Origin: Frankiales bacterium
GTDB taxonomy: Bacteria; Actinomycetota; Actinomycetes; Mycobacteriales; SCTD01
Reading direction: 5' to 3'
Length of the DNA: 8,637 nt
Assembly (NCBI GenBank): GCA_025966295.1
Contig: JAOPVD010000121.1
Span: 1-8,637, forward strand
The position numbers and the translations under genes were made by a program. Below are positions 5,663 through 8,637 of the stretch, one piece after another. Under the pieces are notes generated by a model that saw nothing but the letters and a program-made list of their open reading frames with translations, had not been told where the DNA came from and searched no databases. Numbering within the stretch: position 1 is the stretch's first letter; every line of letters begins with the position of its first letter.

Positions 5663-6947
5663 TCGGGGCGCGCGCGAGGCTCGCCTCGAGCCGGTCCAGG
5701 AACGCCGCCCCGAACGGCGAGCCGTCCTTCGCGCCGGCGAAGGTGCGCTCGACGAGCTCCACGACCACCACCTTCGAGCCGGCGATCTCCTCGAGCATCC
5801 GGTCGGTGGCCTGCGGGAGGTTGCCGGCGAGGATCGCCTTGGACAGCTCGGGGACCCGCACCAGGTCCCCGAAGTAGGGCGCGAACTTGTCGAGCGCCCG
5901 CTGCGTGAACGAGTCCCCGATCAGGACCGTGCGGGGCCCGAACACCGCCGCCCCGCCGGACGCGGTGCTGCGCACGTGCGTGAGCACGTAGCCCGCGTTC
6001 AGCGCCTCCTCGGTCTTCGCCACGGTGACGCCCTTGCGCCGGATCGCGAAGGCCTGCTCGGTGCCGGTCTGCGGGTTGCCCGCGATGGCCGACAGGTCAC
6101 CGCCGTACTTGGTGGTGCCGAGCGGGACCACCGAGGTGCCGGTGGCCAGCGCCGGGTCCAGGCGGTTGGCCACCGCCTGCACGAAGATCGTGGAGGAGAG
6201 CTGGGTCCAGTGCGTGTCGAGCGGCAGGTAGGCCGGCACGCCGGTCTTCTTCTCCTGCGCCTCGATCGGGGTGCGGACATCGACGTAGCCGGGCACGTCG
6301 AGGCCGGCCAGCGCCCGCCACCGCTCGGCCTTCGCGGGCACCGAGCAGGCGCGGTCGACGTAGTCGGCCGGCAGGAACTGCGGGTCGACGGTGCTCTTGT
6401 CGGGCGGCACCGTGAGCACCAGCCGCCGGCCCGAGGCGGCCAGCAGCGCGTCCATCCGGCGGACCCCGGCCAGCACCGTGTCGAGCGGCACGTCCGGCCG
6501 GCAGGCGCGCCGGAAGTCGTCGAAGAAGTACAGCCAGCCGTCGCGGCCGCTGATGACCTGGGCGACCTCGGCCTGGGGCTTGGTGCTCGGCACGCCGCCG
6601 ACCGCCGCGCCGGCGTCCGAGGCGTACGACGGGTTCTCGCCGAAGACGTCGGTGGTGAAGCGCTTGTTGGCGCGGATCGCGAGGTCGCGCAGCGGGAAGC
6701 GGTCGGCGGCGTAGGTGGTGATGTCCTCGAAGGTCTTGAAGCCGTGCCAGTCCGGCCGCTCGGCCAGCGCCCGGTTCTCGCCGGGGACGGCGTCCGAGCG
6801 GGCGCCCAGGGCAGCCGCCGCCCACGGGCCGAACAGCAGCCCGGCGCCGAGGGCGGCGACCAGCAGCCGGACCGCCTTGCCCTCGCGGGGCGGCGGTGGG
6901 GGCGCCAGCACGTCCGGCCCGGTGGCCAGCGGTTCGGTCTCGGTCAC
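5655..6947 (-). CDS. AlgJ/AlgX-like SGNH-family polysaccharide O-acetyltransferase
   Basis: 430 residues. A Pro-rich cytoplasmic N-terminus (PPPPP at 16-20) precedes one membrane helix (about 26-47), leaving the rest outside the cell. GENRALAERP (56-65) is the conserved opening of the AlgX/AlgJ acetyltransferase domain. GRDGWLYFFDD is another family signature. DTHWT has the catalytic Asp244 and His246, and IGDSFT has the nucleophile Ser346, the same order and near the same spacing as the D/H...S triad of AlgX. In alginate systems, proteins of this family take acetyl groups delivered across the membrane by an AlgI-type MBOAT protein and place them on polymer hydroxyls. Exactly such a gene lies 7 bases upstream, so the two form a pair. 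The start is GTG 6947, with GAGG 5 bases upstream, inside the end of the MBOAT gene. The polymer acetylated is unknown. A gene symbol is withheld because AlgJ, AlgX and other relatives cannot be separated here. Confidence 0.88.
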   Translation of the reverse strand: MTETEPLATGPDVLAPPPPPREGKAVRLLVAALGAGLLFGPWAAAALGARSDAVPGENRALAERPDWHGFKTFEDITTYAADRFPLRDLAIRANKRFTTDVFGENPSYASDAGAAVGGVPSTKPQAEVAQVISGRDGWLYFFDDFRRACRPDVPLDTVLAGVRRMDALLAASGRRLVLTVPPDKSTVDPQFLPADYVDRACSVPAKAERWRALAGLDVPGYVDVRTPIEAQEKKTGVPAYLPLDTHWTQLSSTIFVQAVANRLDPALATGTSVVPLGTTKYGGDLSAIAGNPQTGTEQAFAIRRKGVTVAKTEEALNAGYVLTHVRSTASGGAAVFGPRTVLIGDSFTQRALDKFAPYFGDLVRVPELSKAILAGNLPQATDRMLEEIAGSKVVVVELVERTFAGAKDGSPFGAAFLDRLEASLARAPKR

Positions 6948-6954
6948 GACGGCC

Positions 6955-8385
6955 TCAGAACTTGAAGTAGAGGAACGGACTGAAGGTGCCGGCCGCCACC
7001 ACGACCGCGGCGTACGGGGCCGCGATCCCGGTGTAGGCGACCCGCAGCGAGACGGCGATCTTGCTGACCCCGTCGTCGAGCAGCTTGCCCATGACGAAGT
7101 CGCGCGGGATGAAGACCACGAGCGCCGCGAGCGCGAACACCAGGGTGCGGTAGTCGGTGAGGACGGTCGAGACCTCCGGCGGCAGCCCCCCGAAGCTCGG
7201 CACGAACATCGCCTTGAGGACCCGGCCGGCGTCCTCCATCGAGGCGGCCCGGAAGAACACCCAGCCGACCACGGCCAGCAGGAACGTCAGGGCCCGGCGC
7301 GGGACGACGAACCGGTCCTCGGGGACCTTCGCGAGGCCGGTCGCCCGCTCGATGGCCAGCATCGTGCCGTGGTACAGGCCCCAGGCCAGGAACGTCCAGT
7401 TGGCGCCGTGCCAGAACCCGGTCGCGAAGAACACGATGTAGAGGTTGCGGTAGGTCGCCACGGTGGAGCCGCGGTTGCCGCCCAGCGGGATGTAGAGGTA
7501 GTCGCGGAACCAGCGCGACAGCGACATGTGCCAGCGCCGCCAGAAGTCGGTGACCGAGACCGCGGAGTAGGGCCGCGCGAAGTTCTCCGGGAACCGGAAG
7601 CCGAACATCCGGGCCAGCCCGATGGCCATGTCGGAGTAGCCGGAGAAGTCGAAGTAGATCTGGAAGGTGTAGGCGAGCACCCCCAGCCAGGCGGTCGGGG
7701 TGTTGAGCGCCACGCCGTCGGCGAAGACGGCGTCCGCGATCGGCGCCACCGAATCGGCGATCAGCACCTTCTTGGCCAGGCCCAGGCAGAAGCGCGGCAT
7801 GCCGGCCGCGAAGTCGCCGAACCGGTCCCTGCGGGTCTCGCCGAGCTGCTCGGCGATCTCGTGGTAGCGGACGATCGGGCCGGCCACCAGCTGCGGGAAC
7901 ATCGCGATGTAGGCGATGAACTGCACCGGGCTGCGCTGCGCCCGGCGGCTGTGCCGGTAGACGTCCACCACGTAGCTCAGGTGGTGGAAGGTGAAGAACG
8001 AGATGCCGATCGGCAGCGCGATCGACAGCACCGGTGTCGAGCCGGCGCCGAGGACGTCGGCGATCCGGTGCACCTGCTCGGTGGCGAAGCCGGCGTACTT
8101 CCAGATCGCCAGGATGCCGAGGTCGAAGCCGACGGTGGCGACGAGCAGCGCCTTGCGGCGGCCCGGGGCGGCGGCCATCCGGTCGCCGTCGATGGCCAGG
8201 CCGGCGGCGAAGTTGACGGCGATGACGGCGAGCAGCGCGAAGACGAACGACAGCCCGCCGAAGGCGTAGAACACCAGGCTGACGACCGACAGCAGGGTGT
8301 TGCGGGCGCGGCTCGGGAGGGCCCAGTACGCCAGGAGGGTGAGTGGCAGGAAGTACCACAGGAACACCGGTGACGCGAAGCTCAT
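6955..8385 (-). CDS. AlgI-like MBOAT family O-acyltransferase
   Basis: 476 residues, the normal size for AlgI/PatA/DltB-type MBOAT proteins, with many membrane helices. It begins MSFASPVFLWYFLPLTLLAY, a typical family N-terminus. Core motifs are intact: YFDFSGYSDMAIGLARMFGF; DFWRRWHMSLSRWFRDYLY with His286; IPLGGNRG; and FWHGANWTFLAWGLYHG with His326, the conserved MBOAT active-site histidine. The protein forms the membrane channel that moves acetyl groups from a cytoplasmic donor to an extracellular acceptor protein, here most likely the AlgJ/AlgX-like product encoded just downstream. The start chosen is ATG 8385, because the family N-terminus begins there; an in-frame TTG at 8409 would add eight unlikely residues. 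GGGAAG lies only 2 bases before the ATG, so the ribosome-binding sequence is poor. The neighbouring glycosyltransferases point to acetylation of a surface polysaccharide rather than a lipid. Confidence 0.92.
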   Translation of the reverse strand: MSFASPVFLWYFLPLTLLAYWALPSRARNTLLSVVSLVFYAFGGLSFVFALLAVIAVNFAAGLAIDGDRMAAAPGRRKALLVATVGFDLGILAIWKYAGFATEQVHRIADVLGAGSTPVLSIALPIGISFFTFHHLSYVVDVYRHSRRAQRSPVQFIAYIAMFPQLVAGPIVRYHEIAEQLGETRRDRFGDFAAGMPRFCLGLAKKVLIADSVAPIADAVFADGVALNTPTAWLGVLAYTFQIYFDFSGYSDMAIGLARMFGFRFPENFARPYSAVSVTDFWRRWHMSLSRWFRDYLYIPLGGNRGSTVATYRNLYIVFFATGFWHGANWTFLAWGLYHGTMLAIERATGLAKVPEDRFVVPRRALTFLLAVVGWVFFRAASMEDAGRVLKAMFVPSFGGLPPEVSTVLTDYRTLVFALAALVVFIPRDFVMGKLLDDGVSKIAVSLRVAYTGIAAPYAAVVVAAGTFSPFLYFKF

Positions 8386-8432
8386 GACTTCCCAGCGAGG
8401 ACGGCACAAGGCCCGGGTCGAGGACGCCTCAT
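8382..8432 (-). other. Possible 16-codon upstream ORF coupled to the MBOAT gene
   Basis: An ATG at 8432 opens MRRPRPGPCAVLAGKS, whose TGA stop overlaps the MBOAT start as ATGA. This arrangement could allow translational coupling and would compensate for the poorly placed MBOAT ribosome-binding sequence. No Shine-Dalgarno precedes the small ORF and the peptide has no recognisable feature, so chance is likely. Confidence 0.15.
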
Positions 8433-8436
8433 GGTA
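8431..8436 (-). promoter_or_regulatory. Candidate -10 box ahead of the MBOAT gene
   Basis: TACCAT on the minus strand fits TAnnnT and sits in the 58-base gap between the upstream gene's stop and ATG 8385. It would give a leader of about 40 bases. No clear -35 is seen. The acetylation pair might instead be transcribed from further upstream. Confidence 0.25.
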
Positions 8437-8443
8437 GCGAGCC

Positions 8444-8637
8444 TCAGGGGTGCCGCCGGGCCGCCGCGCGGCGCGTCACGGCTCCCGGGCCCTGCTCCCG
8501 GAGCAGCCGCAGCGCGGTCCGCAGCGGCGTGCCCTTCCCGACCGCCGGGGCCTCGAGCAGGTCCGGCGCGCGGCGCGGCGCGGCGCAGAAGGCCACCAGC
8601 GGCGCCAGCGCCTGCGGCCAGGTGAGGGTCGCGGCCA
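8444..8637 (-). CDS. Probable glycosyltransferase, C-terminal 63 residues (cut by window edge)
   Basis: Only the C-terminus is in the window; the start lies beyond base 8637. The visible part contains LTWPQALAPLVAFCAAPRRA, then PDLLEAP and an Arg-rich tail ending RRAAARRHP. A Trp followed by PL(V)xFCxxPRRAPD is a pattern I associate with the C-terminal ends of actinobacterial glycosyltransferases in polysaccharide clusters, but catalytic motifs are not visible, so this is a family guess. Codon use matches the surrounding genes. It ends 58 bases before the MBOAT gene on the same strand and may share its transcript. Its position next to an O-acetylation pair fits a role in building the same glycan. 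Confidence 0.5.
   Translation of the reverse strand, partial: AATLTWPQALAPLVAFCAAPRRAPDLLEAPAVGKGTPLRTALRLLREQGPGAVTRRAAARRHP

Noticed and set aside
5571..8373. Long plus-strand open frames opposite the acetyltransferase and MBOAT genes
   Set aside because: Compositional shadows. The minus-strand products carry complete AlgJ/AlgX and AlgI motifs.
8386..8409. Upstream TTG start adding eight residues to the MBOAT protein
   Set aside because: Family members begin at the MSFASPVFLW-type N-terminus, the added residues are polar, and TTG is a rarer start.
1..8637. tRNA, rRNA, CRISPR array, insertion sequence or phage att site
   Set aside because: No cloverleaf, regularly spaced repeats, transposase motifs or terminal inverted repeats were seen on reading either strand.

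Overview
The window is a very GC-rich actinobacterial chromosome segment (Actinomycetota). Evidence for this is the strong G/C third-position bias, frequent GTG starts, 4-bp GTGA gene overlaps, TAnnnT-type -10 boxes close to start codons, and an actinobacterial-style pilus-locus ATPase. A Geodermatophilales or Frankiales-like lineage is plausible, but the sequence alone does not settle this. The coherent theme is building and O-acetylating a cell-surface polysaccharide, next to the edge of what looks like a Flp/Tad pilus locus.

Left edge, minus strand (1-703): a cut-off MinD/CpaE-like ATPase whose P-loop lacks the usual lysine. Directly upstream of it is a 131-residue ORF that looks chimeric: its first ~67 residues are the N-terminal half of a family 2 glycosyltransferase, and its last ~50 residues are the C-terminal end of a SAF/CpaB-type pilus protein. 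The fusion is in frame and is the most unusual object here. It marks either a real deletion/recombination junction or an assembly join.

Middle, plus strand (818-4891): a tightly coupled three-gene operon. Two tandem paralogous DUF2142-like multi-span membrane proteins (GT-C fold glycosyltransferase candidates) are followed by a rhamnosyltransferase-like GT2 enzyme; the genes overlap by 4 and 14 bases. The first gene appears to be leaderless. A separate lipoprotein gene (4925-5650) follows, with its own putative promoter and ribosome binding site.

Right side, minus strand (5655-8637): the C-terminal end of a probable glycosyltransferase, then an AlgI-like MBOAT O-acyltransferase and an AlgJ/AlgX-like SGNH acetyltransferase. 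The last two are 7 bases apart and form a standard two-component polysaccharide O-acetylation pair. This unit converges on the lipoprotein gene with a 4-base gap.

Inferred model: the GT2 enzyme (cytoplasmic, nucleotide-sugar dependent) and the two GT-C-like proteins (membrane, probably polyprenyl-phosphate-sugar dependent) assemble or decorate a surface glycan. The MBOAT protein passes acetyl groups across the membrane and the AlgJ-like protein transfers them to the glycan. No RNA genes, CRISPR arrays, insertion sequences or att sites were seen, and no non-coding stretch exceeds 115 bases.
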